A stretch of 9,360 nt of DNA from NCBI GenBank assembly GCA_945645715.1, contig CALZFJ010000048.1:1-9360 (forward strand). The letters are read 5' to 3'. The notes below the pieces were generated by a model. That model was not told the origin of the DNA, made no database searches, and was given only the letters and a program-made list of their open reading frames with translations. The number at the start of each line of letters is the position of its first letter. Position 1 is the first letter of the stretch. Source of the stretch: an uncultured Prevotellaceae bacterium (GTDB taxonomy: Bacteria > Bacteroidota > Bacteroidia > Bacteroidales > Muribaculaceae). The position numbers and the translations under genes were made by a program. Of the stretch, positions 1-7,365 are shown in pieces.

Positions 1-3
1 TGT

Positions 4-25
4 ATGCCCAAAATGGAGAGTATAT
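4..25 (+). repeat. Imperfect direct repeat, copy 1
   Basis: This 22-bp unit (ATGCCC, then a purine-rich stretch, then AGTATAT) matches the copy at 58-79 at 18 of 22 positions. All four differences are A/G transitions. The copies start exactly 54 bp apart. It could be a regulator-binding site or a small tandem duplication; the sequence alone does not decide. Confidence 0.5.
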
Positions 26-57
26 TGCCTAACTACACTATTATGAAGAAAGGAATC

Positions 58-79
58 ATGCCCGAAGTAGAAAGTATAT
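58..79 (+). repeat. Imperfect direct repeat, copy 2
   Basis: This is the second copy of the 22-bp unit at 4-25, with the same ATGCCC head and AGTATAT tail. It lies just before the A-rich tract, about 60 bp upstream of the susC-like start codon. That position would suit an operator or activator site. Confidence 0.5.
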
Positions 80-141
80 GCACAAAACAGAGAACAAAAC
101 AAAACAAAAAACTTTTATGTCTAACCTTATAAATTGTTTGT

Positions 142-3100
142 ATGAAAGCTAAGTGCTTAAATTGGAGTCCGGGGAGACTACGGATTTTATTTGCATTGCT
201 GTTCATGATTGCATCGGTTCAGTGGGGATATGCCCAGCTGAATCTGAACCTGACGAAAACCACGTTGGGCAAGGTAATCGAACAGATCAAATCACAATCA
301 AAGTATCAATTTTTTTGCGACGACAAGCTGGCTGCAGTGCAGGTAGCGCAAGTCAAGGTGACCAATGCTTCGATAGAAGCCACCCTTGATGCCGCACTGA
401 AGGGCACAAACGTGACCTACAAGGTGGCTGACAATGTGGTGTATCTCTCAGAGAAAGGCGCCGCCAAGGAGGCAAAGCAGGGAGAGAAGCGCACTATTAC
501 GGGTGTGGTATCGGACGATATGGGTCCGCTAATCGGTGCATCGGTTATGGTGAAGGGCACCACGCTCGGCACAGTGACCGATTTCGACGGAAACTTCACA
601 CTCACCACTACGCAAGCCAATCCTGTGCTGGTGGTATCCTACATCGGCTACACCAACCAGGAGATAGCCGTGAAGGGAAATGAGCCGGTGAACGTGACCA
701 TGAGCAGCGACGCCCAGATGCTTGAAGAGGTGGTGGTAACAGCCCTCGGTATCAAGCGTTCGGAGAAGGCGCTGAGCTACAACGTACAGCAGGTGAAGAC
801 CGACGACATCACTACCAACAAGGATGCCAACTTCGTGAACTCACTGAGCGGTAAAGTAGCCGGTGTGAACATCAACGCTTCTTCATCGGGAGTCGGTGGT
901 GTGTCGAAGGTGGTGATGCGTGGTACGAAGAGTATCATGCAATCGTCGAATGCCCTCTATGTGATTGACGGTGTGCCTATCTTCTCAGGTCGTGGCGCAG
1001 CAGGCGGCACAGAGTTTGACTCACAAGGTTCGTCGGAGCCTATTGCCGATATAAACCCCGAGGATATTGAGTCGATGTCGGTGCTTACGGGTGCAGCCGC
1101 AGCCGCACTTTACGGTTCGGAGGCAGCCAACGGTGCTATCATCGTAACCACCAAGAAGGGAAAAGAAGGCAAGCTCACACTGCAGGTGAACTCGAGCACC
1201 GAGTTTACCACTCCGTATGTTATGCCAAAGTTCCAGAACCGCTACGGAACAGGAACAGCAGGCGTGTATAACGCAGCAAGTGCAATGAGCTGGGGTAACC
1301 GTCTTGCCGACGTGAACAACTATGGCTACGACCCCAAGAATGACTATTTCCAGACCGGTTTTATCTCTACGCAAGGTATCTCGATGAGCACCGGAACAGA
1401 GAAGAACCAGACCTACGCATCGGCAGCAGCTGTAAATTCGCAGGGAATCGTTCCCAACAACCGCTACAACCGCTACAACTTCTCGGTGCGCAACACCACA
1501 TCGTTCCTCAACGACCGCATGCAGCTCGACGTTGGTGCAAGCTACATCTTGCAGAACGACCGCAACATGACCAACCAGGGAACGTACAACAACCCTCTCG
1601 TAGGAGCCTACCTGTTCCCACGCGGAAACGATTGGAGCGACATTCAGATTTATGAGCGCTATGATGCAGCACGCAAAATCTATACTCAATACTGGCCTGT
1701 GGGCGATGAGGGTATGGTAATGCAGAATCCTTACTGGATTAACCACCGTAACATTCGCGAGAACAAGAAAGACCGCTACATGCTCAATGCGGGACTCAGC
1801 TACAAGATTCTCGACTGGCTCACAGTGTCGGGTCGTGTACGCCTCGACCACGCCAACAACACATTTACCGAGAAATTCTATGCTTCGACCAACACCCAGC
1901 TCACCGAGAACTCCACACGTGGACTTTATGGTATCACCAAGTCGAGCGACAAGCAGCTTTATGCCGACTTCCTCGTGAGCGTGAACAAATACTTCGGTGA
2001 CGACTGGTCGCTGCAAGCCAACGTGGGTGGATCGATTTCGGATATGCGCTACGATGCAATGCAGGTGCGCGGACCGATTGCCGATGGTGGCGACGCATTT
2101 GCCGATGAACCACTCGGATTGACCAACTTCTTCGCAATCCAGAACCTCAGTGCAAGCAAGACCAAGCGCATTCAGGAAGGCTGGCGCGAGCAGACACAAT
2201 CAATCTTTGCAAGTGCCGAGGTTGGCTACAAGAACACTTATTACCTGACACTCACAGGACGTAACGACTGGCCGGCACAGCTTGCCGGACCAAACTCGAA
2301 GTCGAGCAGTTTCTTCTATCCTTCGGTGGGTGGATCGGTAGTGCTCACCGAGTTTGTAAAAGACCGTCTGAACAAGGACATTATCTCATTTGCGAAGATC
2401 CGCGGTTCGTTTGCATCGGTGGGTAGTGCATTCTCACGCTATCTTGCCAACCCGCGCTACGAGTGGAACTCAAGCACCAACAGCTGGAGCAACCAGACAC
2501 AATATCCGCTCTACAACTTGAAGCCGGAGCGCACCAACTCATGGGAGCTTGGTCTTAACGTACGCTTCTTGAAGGACTTTGAGCTTGATGTTACCTACTA
2601 TAACGCCAAGACAATGAACCAGACTTTCAACCCGCAGCTGCCTGTGAGCGGTTATTCAGCTCTCTACATTCAGACAGGTGCCGTGCGCAACCATGGTATC
2701 GAGCTTTCGCTCAACTTCCACAAGACATGGGGCTCGTTCACTTGGGATACAGGTATCACATTCTCAACTAACAGCAACAAGATTCTTACACTTGCCGACA
2801 ACGCCATCAACCCGATCACCGGCGAGGAGTTCTCACTCTCTACCCTTAACATGGGCGGTCTTGGTGATGCACGCTTCCTCTTGAAGGAGGGCGGCAGCAT
2901 GGGCGACCTCTACTCGCTGCGCGACATGAAGCGCGACGACAACGGCAAGATATACGTAGATCAGAACGGCGTGGTAGCTACAGAGGCTATCCAGAATCCT
3001 GACGACTACATCAAGCTCGGTAGCGTATTACCTAAGGGAAATCTTGCATGGCGCAACAACTTCGCTTGGAAGAACTTCACAGCCGGCTTCCTTATCTCGG

Positions 3101-3525
3101 CTCGTCTGGGTGGTATCGTTTATTCACGTACACAGGCAATGCTCGACTACTACGGCGTATCGGAGGCAAGTGCCGATGCCCGCGACCTCGGCTATGTGCT
3201 CGTGAACGGAACCGACAAGGTTAATCCCGAAGTTTGGTATGGCGTAATCGGCAGCGGAACAAGCGTGCCTCAATACTACACCTACTCAGGAACCAACGTA
3301 CGCCTCCAGGAGGTATCATTCGGCTACACCATTCCACGCAAGTGGCTCGGCAACATCTGCGATATCAAGGTGTCGTTTGTAGGCCGCAACCTCTGCATGA
3401 TCTACAGCAAAGCACCGTTTGACCCCGAAAGCGTAGCTTCGACCGACAACTTCTACCAGGGCATCGACTACTTCATGATGCCGGCATTGCGTAACCTTGG
3501 ATTTAGTTTGAACTTAAAATTTTAA
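142..3525 (+). CDS. SusC-like TonB-dependent outer-membrane glycan transporter with STN domain
   Basis: This is an outer-membrane transporter that imports oligosaccharides to the periplasm using TonB energy, in complex with the SusD-like protein encoded next. A signal peptide covers about residues 1-31, with a hydrophobic run and cleavage after GYA before Q32. Domains in order are STN (secretin and TonB N-terminus, about 33-104), a carboxypeptidase-like regulatory beta-sandwich (about 117-187, with GVVSDDMGPLIGASV), a TonB-box-like segment (LEEVVVTAL, 194-202), a plug (about 208-340, with ALYVIDGVPI at 271-280 and a GSEAANGAIIVTTKKG end), and a beta-barrel ending in LGFSLNLKF with a terminal Phe. 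At 1127 residues it is slightly longer than many SusC proteins because of the STN domain. In this family STN contacts a FecR-like anti-sigma factor, so the protein may also sense its substrate. The in-frame TAA at 130-132 excludes a longer start. The product class is certain; the substrate is inferred from the neighbours. Confidence 0.96.
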   Translation: MKAKCLNWSPGRLRILFALLFMIASVQWGYAQLNLNLTKTTLGKVIEQIKSQSKYQFFCDDKLAAVQVAQVKVTNASIEATLDAALKGTNVTYKVADNVVYLSEKGAAKEAKQGEKRTITGVVSDDMGPLIGASVMVKGTTLGTVTDFDGNFTLTTTQANPVLVVSYIGYTNQEIAVKGNEPVNVTMSSDAQMLEEVVVTALGIKRSEKALSYNVQQVKTDDITTNKDANFVNSLSGKVAGVNINASSSGVGGVSKVVMRGTKSIMQSSNALYVIDGVPIFSGRGAAGGTEFDSQGSSEPIADINPEDIESMSVLTGAAAAALYGSEAANGAIIVTTKKGKEGKLTLQVNSSTEFTTPYVMPKFQNRYGTGTAGVYNAASAMSWGNRLADVNNYGYDPKNDYFQTGFISTQGISMSTGTEKNQTYASAAAVNSQGIVPNNRYNRYNFSVRNTTSFLNDRMQLDVGASYILQNDRNMTNQGTYNNPLVGAYLFPRGNDWSDIQIYERYDAARKIYTQYWPVGDEGMVMQNPYWINHRNIRENKKDRYMLNAGLSYKILDWLTVSGRVRLDHANNTFTEKFYASTNTQLTENSTRGLYGITKSSDKQLYADFLVSVNKYFGDDWSLQANVGGSISDMRYDAMQVRGPIADGGDAFADEPLGLTNFFAIQNLSASKTKRIQEGWREQTQSIFASAEVGYKNTYYLTLTGRNDWPAQLAGPNSKSSSFFYPSVGGSVVLTEFVKDRLNKDIISFAKIRGSFASVGSAFSRYLANPRYEWNSSTNSWSNQTQYPLYNLKPERTNSWELGLNVRFLKDFELDVTYYNAKTMNQTFNPQLPVSGYSALYIQTGAVRNHGIELSLNFHKTWGSFTWDTGITFSTNSNKILTLADNAINPITGEEFSLSTLNMGGLGDARFLLKEGGSMGDLYSLRDMKRDDNGKIYVDQNGVVATEAIQNPDDYIKLGSVLPKGNLAWRNNFAWKNFTAGFLISARLGGIVYSRTQAMLDYYGVSEASADARDLGYVLVNGTDKVNPEVWYGVIGSGTSVPQYYTYSGTNVRLQEVSFGYTIPRKWLGNICDIKVSFVGRNLCMIYSKAPFDPESVASTDNFYQGIDYFMMPALRNLGFSLNLKF

Positions 3526-3534
3526 TCAGATAAT

Positions 3535-5127
3535 ATGAAGAAGAATAGCATATTAAATGGCTTCATCGCCGGACTAATGATCCTTGGTGCAGCCTCGTGC
3601 ACAGGCGATTATCTGGACATCAACTCTAATCCCTACCAGCCGGGAGACCTTACTCCCGATGACTACGGATTAGGCTCGGCGATGACCAACCTTGCCAGCA
3701 CGGTAATCTCATCGGACGTGAACACCACACAGTTCACCGAGTGCCTTCTTGGTGGAACCATGGGTGGATATTTTGCCGACTCAAATGCCGGCTGGAGCAA
3801 CACCATCTCCAATTTCAATGCTACCAACGACTGGACCCGCGTGCTCCTGCTCAGCGACCGCATCATTCCTACGCTGTATAGCAACTTGACACAAGTGGAG
3901 CAGATCTCAGAGCAGACCAACAATCCTGTTCCGTTTGCAATCGCCCGCATCATCAAGGTGGCAGCAATGCACCGTGTGACCGACACCTACGGTCCGATTC
4001 CTTACTCACAGATTGGTCAGGACGGAAAAATCAACATTCCGTACGACACTCAGGAGCAAGTGTACGACAAGCTCTTTGAGGAACTCGATGAGAGCATCAA
4101 TGTGCTCACAGAGAACCGCAACGCAGCACTTGTGTCGAGCATCGACTTCGTGTATGCCGGAAATGTGGTGAAGTGGGTGAAATTTGCCAACTCACTGAAG
4201 CTGCGCCTTGCAATGCGCCTTGCCAACGTAAGTCCCGACAAGGCTCGCAAGCATGCCGAGGCAGCCGTGAACCACGAACTTGGCGTGATTGAGAACAATG
4301 CCGACAATGCTACATGGAAATACTTCGGTGCAATCAACAATCCGCTCTTTGTGGCAGTGCGCTACAACGAGGAGGCATCGGGTGGTGATACTCACCCTGC
4401 AGCCGACATCATTGCCTACATGAACGGCTATAACGACAACCGCCGTGCAGCCTACTTCGAAGACTCGAAGTGGCCGGGACAGCAATATGTGGGACTTCGC
4501 CGCAGCATCAACATGAGCAAGGTGAAGGAATATTTCAGCAACTACTCACGCGTGAAGATTTCATCGTCGGACCCCGTGCTCTGGATGAACGCAGCCGAGG
4601 TGGCATTCCTCCGTGCTGAGGGTACTGCAATCTATGGCTTCAACATGGGAGGCTCGGCAGCCGATTTCTACAACGACGGTATCCGCCTGTCGTTTGAACA
4701 GTGGGGCGTAAGCGGAGCTGAAGGCTATATGGCTGATGCCACAAGCAAGCCATCGCTCTATATCGACCCTGCAGGCTTGAACACCTACGAGAACGTGCTT
4801 TCAAACATCACCATCAAGTGGGACGAGGGCGCAACCAAGGCAGAGAAGCAGGAGCGCATCATCACCCAGAAGTGGATTGCAATGTGGCCGCTTGGAAACG
4901 AGGCTTGGGCTGACTATCGCCGCACAGGCTATCCGCGCTTGCTGCCTGCAACCGAGGAGGGTAACCTCAGTGGAGGCATCGTAGATAGCAACCGTGGTGC
5001 ACGCCGCATGCCTTATCCATCGGAGGAGTACACCAGCAACACAGCAAACATACAGTATGCAGTGTCGAACTACCTCGGAGGTCCTGACAACATGGCAACC
5101 GATGTGTGGTGGGCTAAAACAAAGTAA
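3535..5127 (+). CDS. SusD-like surface glycan-binding lipoprotein (SusD-like_2 type)
   Basis: This 530-residue lipoprotein forms the lid of the SusC transporter and delivers glycan to it at the outer face of the outer membrane. The signal peptide ends in AASC, with lipidation at Cys22, followed by TGDYLDIN, a typical mature start for SusD proteins. The hallmark DTYGPIPYSQ lies at 150-159 in a helical, TPR-like region. The segment WPLGNEAWADYRRTGYPRLL (451-470) is characteristic of the SusD-like_2 branch (Pfam PF12771, from memory) rather than of classical SusD. The C-terminal GARRMPYPSEEY (488-499) also fits. The start lies 9 bp after the susC stop, so the two genes are surely cotranscribed. 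No Shine-Dalgarno sequence is visible, as is normal for the phylum. Family is certain; the exact ligand is not visible, but an N-glycan is inferred from the downstream endoglycosidase. Confidence 0.95.
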   Translation: MKKNSILNGFIAGLMILGAASCTGDYLDINSNPYQPGDLTPDDYGLGSAMTNLASTVISSDVNTTQFTECLLGGTMGGYFADSNAGWSNTISNFNATNDWTRVLLLSDRIIPTLYSNLTQVEQISEQTNNPVPFAIARIIKVAAMHRVTDTYGPIPYSQIGQDGKINIPYDTQEQVYDKLFEELDESINVLTENRNAALVSSIDFVYAGNVVKWVKFANSLKLRLAMRLANVSPDKARKHAEAAVNHELGVIENNADNATWKYFGAINNPLFVAVRYNEEASGGDTHPAADIIAYMNGYNDNRRAAYFEDSKWPGQQYVGLRRSINMSKVKEYFSNYSRVKISSSDPVLWMNAAEVAFLRAEGTAIYGFNMGGSAADFYNDGIRLSFEQWGVSGAEGYMADATSKPSLYIDPAGLNTYENVLSNITIKWDEGATKAEKQERIITQKWIAMWPLGNEAWADYRRTGYPRLLPATEEGNLSGGIVDSNRGARRMPYPSEEYTSNTANIQYAVSNYLGGPDNMATDVWWAKTK

Positions 5128-5155
5128 TCAACTCTCATAATTAGCTACAACAGAT

Positions 5156-6169
5156 ATGAAAAATCATATATCAATTAAAAGCATTATGCTGGCTACCTGT
5201 GCCGTTGCTGCACTCACTGCATGTTCCGACTGGACCGAGCCTGAGAGCATCACACTTGTGGAGAACGGCATCGACAAGCAGCAAGGCGAGGCTTACGCCA
5301 AGTATCTTGCCAATCTCAGAGACTACAAGAGCCAGGACCACAAGGTGGTGTATGGCTGGTTTGACAATAGCGAAAAGACACCTTTCACCCGCGGACAGCA
5401 CATTAGCGACGTCCCCGACAGCCTCGACGTGGTTATAGCCAAGACTCCGGAGCTTACTGATGCTGAGGTTGCTGAGGTGGAGCAGCTTCACCATAAGGGC
5501 ACGAAGGTGTTCTTCAGCCTGAGCTACGACCGCATCAAGAAGGCGTATGAGGAGGCAGTGAAAGAAGCCGGCGAGACACGCGACTTTGCCACTGTGCTCA
5601 GCGACGAAGTGAACAAGGTGATGGCACTCCAGGCACCATTTGATGGCTTGGTAGTGGAATACAAGGGCAGCAGCCCCGTGTATATGACCTCGGCTGAGAA
5701 GGCAGAGGCATCGGCACACCAGAAGACCATTCTCAATGCCGTACAGAGCTGGAAGGGTGCAAACGGCGACAAGAAGCTTGCCTTCTACGGCTATCCTGCA
5801 CACTTGCTTGATCTCGCTACAATTCTCAATGACTGCCAGCACATCATCCTCGTAACCGACAAAGTAGGCGACAAGCAGCAATATGGCATTGAGGCAATGC
5901 AGGCACTTATCAGCACAAGTGTACCTGCCGACCGCTTCGTGGTGTCGGTATCGACAGTTTCGCTCGATACTACCGACAAGAACACCGGCTTCCTTGGTGA
6001 TGCACGCGCAACTACCGAGGCTGCTTACTGGGTGACAGAGCCAACTGAAGGCTTCACAAAGGCCGGCATGGCAATTCTTGATATCCAGAATGACTATTAC
6101 AATGCTACAAACACTTATCAATATGTGAGAGAGGCAATTCAGATAATGAATCCCGCTCCCTCAAAATAA
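5156..6169 (+). CDS. GH18-fold lipoprotein lacking catalytic residues, probable glycan-binding protein
   Basis: This 337-residue lipoprotein has the lipobox LTAC (Cys23) followed by SDWTEPE. The rest reads as a single (beta/alpha)8 barrel of the GH18 type found in Bacteroidales Sus-like loci. Likely strands are VVYGWFDN (64-71), DVVIAKTP (91-98), KVFFSLSYD (117-125), FDGLVVEYK (162-170), KLAFYGYP (207-214), CQHIILVTD (227-235), RFVVSVSTVSLD (260-271) and AGMAILDIQND (303-313). The fourth strand should carry the DxxDxDxE catalytic signature. Here only the first Asp (D163) remains: V166 and E168 replace the middle and third Asp, and K170 replaces the catalytic Glu. Hydrolysis by the normal substrate-assisted mechanism is therefore unlikely. 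I infer that it binds N-glycan or chitobiose-type ligand at the surface and helps the downstream endoglycosidase. The gap from the susD-like gene is 28 bp, the widest in the operon. Confidence 0.85.
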   Translation: MKNHISIKSIMLATCAVAALTACSDWTEPESITLVENGIDKQQGEAYAKYLANLRDYKSQDHKVVYGWFDNSEKTPFTRGQHISDVPDSLDVVIAKTPELTDAEVAEVEQLHHKGTKVFFSLSYDRIKKAYEEAVKEAGETRDFATVLSDEVNKVMALQAPFDGLVVEYKGSSPVYMTSAEKAEASAHQKTILNAVQSWKGANGDKKLAFYGYPAHLLDLATILNDCQHIILVTDKVGDKQQYGIEAMQALISTSVPADRFVVSVSTVSLDTTDKNTGFLGDARATTEAAYWVTEPTEGFTKAGMAILDIQNDYYNATNTYQYVREAIQIMNPAPSK

Positions 6170-6185
6170 AGCGTCGTAAACAATT

Positions 6186-7343
6186 ATGAAACTGAAAAAT
6201 ATCTATAAAGTATCGTTGCTCATGCTTGGCATTACGCTCGCGGCGTGCAGCGACGACGTCGAGAACTTCGACAATAAAGTGTATGTGCAAGCATCGGACA
6301 AGACATCGACGGTGCTTCTGAAGAGCACTGTTCCTACCGCCGAGGTATCGCTGCAGGTGGCAATGGCACGTCCGCAAGACAACGATGTGACTGTGACATT
6401 CAAAGCCGACCCATCGAAGGTGAGTGTGTATAACACCTTCTATGGCGCAGAGGCAGAGGCGCTTCCCGAGGGACACTATGCAATTGCCAATCCCGAGGTA
6501 AGCATCAAGGCCGGTGGTGTGACATCTGACGATGTTACGGTGAACTTCACCGGACTCAACACTCTCGACAGCGAGAAGATTTATGTGCTTCCCGTGACTA
6601 TCGAAAAAGCTTCGATAGGAGTGCTTGAGAGCGGTTCTACGATGTACTACGTATTCAAGGGTGCAGCTCTTATCAACACCGTTCCTAACCTCACCAAGAA
6701 CCTTGTGTGGGTGCAGTGGGATAATCCATCGGTGGCAAGCGACCTTCGCAAGCTCACAGCCGAGGCACTTATCCGTGTGGATAAATTCGGCAAGATGCTT
6801 ACGTCGGTTATGGGTATCGAGGGTTACTTCCTTATCCGTATCGGTGACGCAGGTATTCCCGAGAACCAGCTTCAGCTCGCTACCCGCAACGGTAACCTGA
6901 GCAACGCCGACCTTGTGATACCTACCAACGAGTGGACACATATCGCACTCACCTATGATGCCGACAATGGCGGTGAGGTGGTAATCTACATCAACGGTAA
7001 GGAGATGCTCCGCGACACAAAGGACTGCGGCGGTATCAACTGGGCACAGACCCGCACCGACGAGGGTAACGGCTTCTGGATAGGTCACTCCTACAACCGC
7101 GACCGCTGGCTTGAAGGTAACATCTGCGAGGTGCGCGTGTGGAACCGCGTTCTCTCGAAGGACGAGATCAACAGCAATGACCACTTCTATGAGGTTAATC
7201 CGCAGTCAGATGGCTTGGTAAGCTACTGGCGCTTCAATGAGGGAGCCGGCACATCGATTCTCGACCACACCGGCAATGGCAACAATGCAACTGCAGTGGA
7301 GGCAATCACCTGGAATGCAGTGGAGCTTCCTGCTAAAAATTAA
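6186..7343 (+). CDS. DUF1735 (BT_3987-like N-terminal) and LamG domain lipoprotein
   Basis: This 385-residue lipoprotein has the lipobox LAAC (Cys21) followed by SDDVENFD, an acidic stretch typical of surface-exported lipoproteins. Residues about 29-160 form a DUF1735-type beta-sandwich. The segment DVTVTFKADPSKVSVYN aligns by eye with the first domain of the downstream endoglycosidase. Residues about 170-378 form a concanavalin A-like LamG/Laminin_G_3 domain, with WTHIALTYD (250-258), VVIYINGKEM (265-274), GNICEVRVWNRVLS (311-324) and GLVSYWRFNEGAG (343-355). LamG folds in this setting usually bind carbohydrate. No catalytic signature is visible. It probably serves as an accessory surface glycan-binding protein that presents glycoprotein or N-glycan to the SusCD complex and the endoglycosidase. 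It starts 16 bp after the preceding stop and ends 22 bp before the next start. A LamG-fold hydrolase is possible but less likely. Confidence 0.87.
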   Translation: MKLKNIYKVSLLMLGITLAACSDDVENFDNKVYVQASDKTSTVLLKSTVPTAEVSLQVAMARPQDNDVTVTFKADPSKVSVYNTFYGAEAEALPEGHYAIANPEVSIKAGGVTSDDVTVNFTGLNTLDSEKIYVLPVTIEKASIGVLESGSTMYYVFKGAALINTVPNLTKNLVWVQWDNPSVASDLRKLTAEALIRVDKFGKMLTSVMGIEGYFLIRIGDAGIPENQLQLATRNGNLSNADLVIPTNEWTHIALTYDADNGGEVVIYINGKEMLRDTKDCGGINWAQTRTDEGNGFWIGHSYNRDRWLEGNICEVRVWNRVLSKDEINSNDHFYEVNPQSDGLVSYWRFNEGAGTSILDHTGNGNNATAVEAITWNAVELPAKN

Positions 7344-7365
7344 TTCGTAAATACAAATTGACATT

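Larger units (their letters stand above)
1..141 (+). promoter_or_regulatory. A-rich leader upstream of the susC-like gene
   Basis: This is the only substantial non-genic stretch in the window. It contains an imperfect direct repeat (4-25 and 58-79) and a strongly A-rich tract from about 80 to 112 made of reiterated ACAAA-like units. A-rich leaders without a Shine-Dalgarno sequence are usual for Bacteroidota. I searched for the Bacteroides -7 box (TAnnTTTG) with its -33 TTTG partner and found no convincing pair. The only TTTG lies at 137-140, directly against the start codon, and lacks the TA. The promoter may therefore be recognised by an alternative (ECF) sigma factor, or lie upstream of the window. 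The reading frame that leads into susC is open from base 1 to a TAA at 130-132, so part of the stretch could also be the end of an upstream gene. Confidence 0.45.

Noticed and set aside
131..141. Possible Bacteroides -7 promoter box at ATTGTTTG next to the start codon
   Set aside because: It lacks the TA of TAnnTTTG, has no good -33 partner, and would leave almost no 5' untranslated region.
1021..2199. A 392-codon open frame on the minus strand inside the susC-like gene
   Set aside because: It lies wholly opposite a certain gene. Its translation is rich in Cys, His and Val without any recognisable domain. It is a codon-bias shadow.
5128..5155. Internal terminator or promoter in the widest intergenic gap
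   Set aside because: The 28 bases show no stem-loop with a U-tract and no promoter box. The gap looks like an ordinary A/T-rich initiation region.
5171..6121. A 316-codon open frame on the minus strand opposite the GH18-like gene
   Set aside because: The sense strand has a clear lipobox and barrel strands. The antisense translation is Cys/His/Leu-rich and unrecognisable.
6105..7184. A 359-codon open frame on the minus strand opposite the DUF1735-LamG gene
   Set aside because: It covers a well-supported lipoprotein gene and also crosses the end of the preceding gene. No motif or signal peptide is visible and its composition is typical of antisense shadows.
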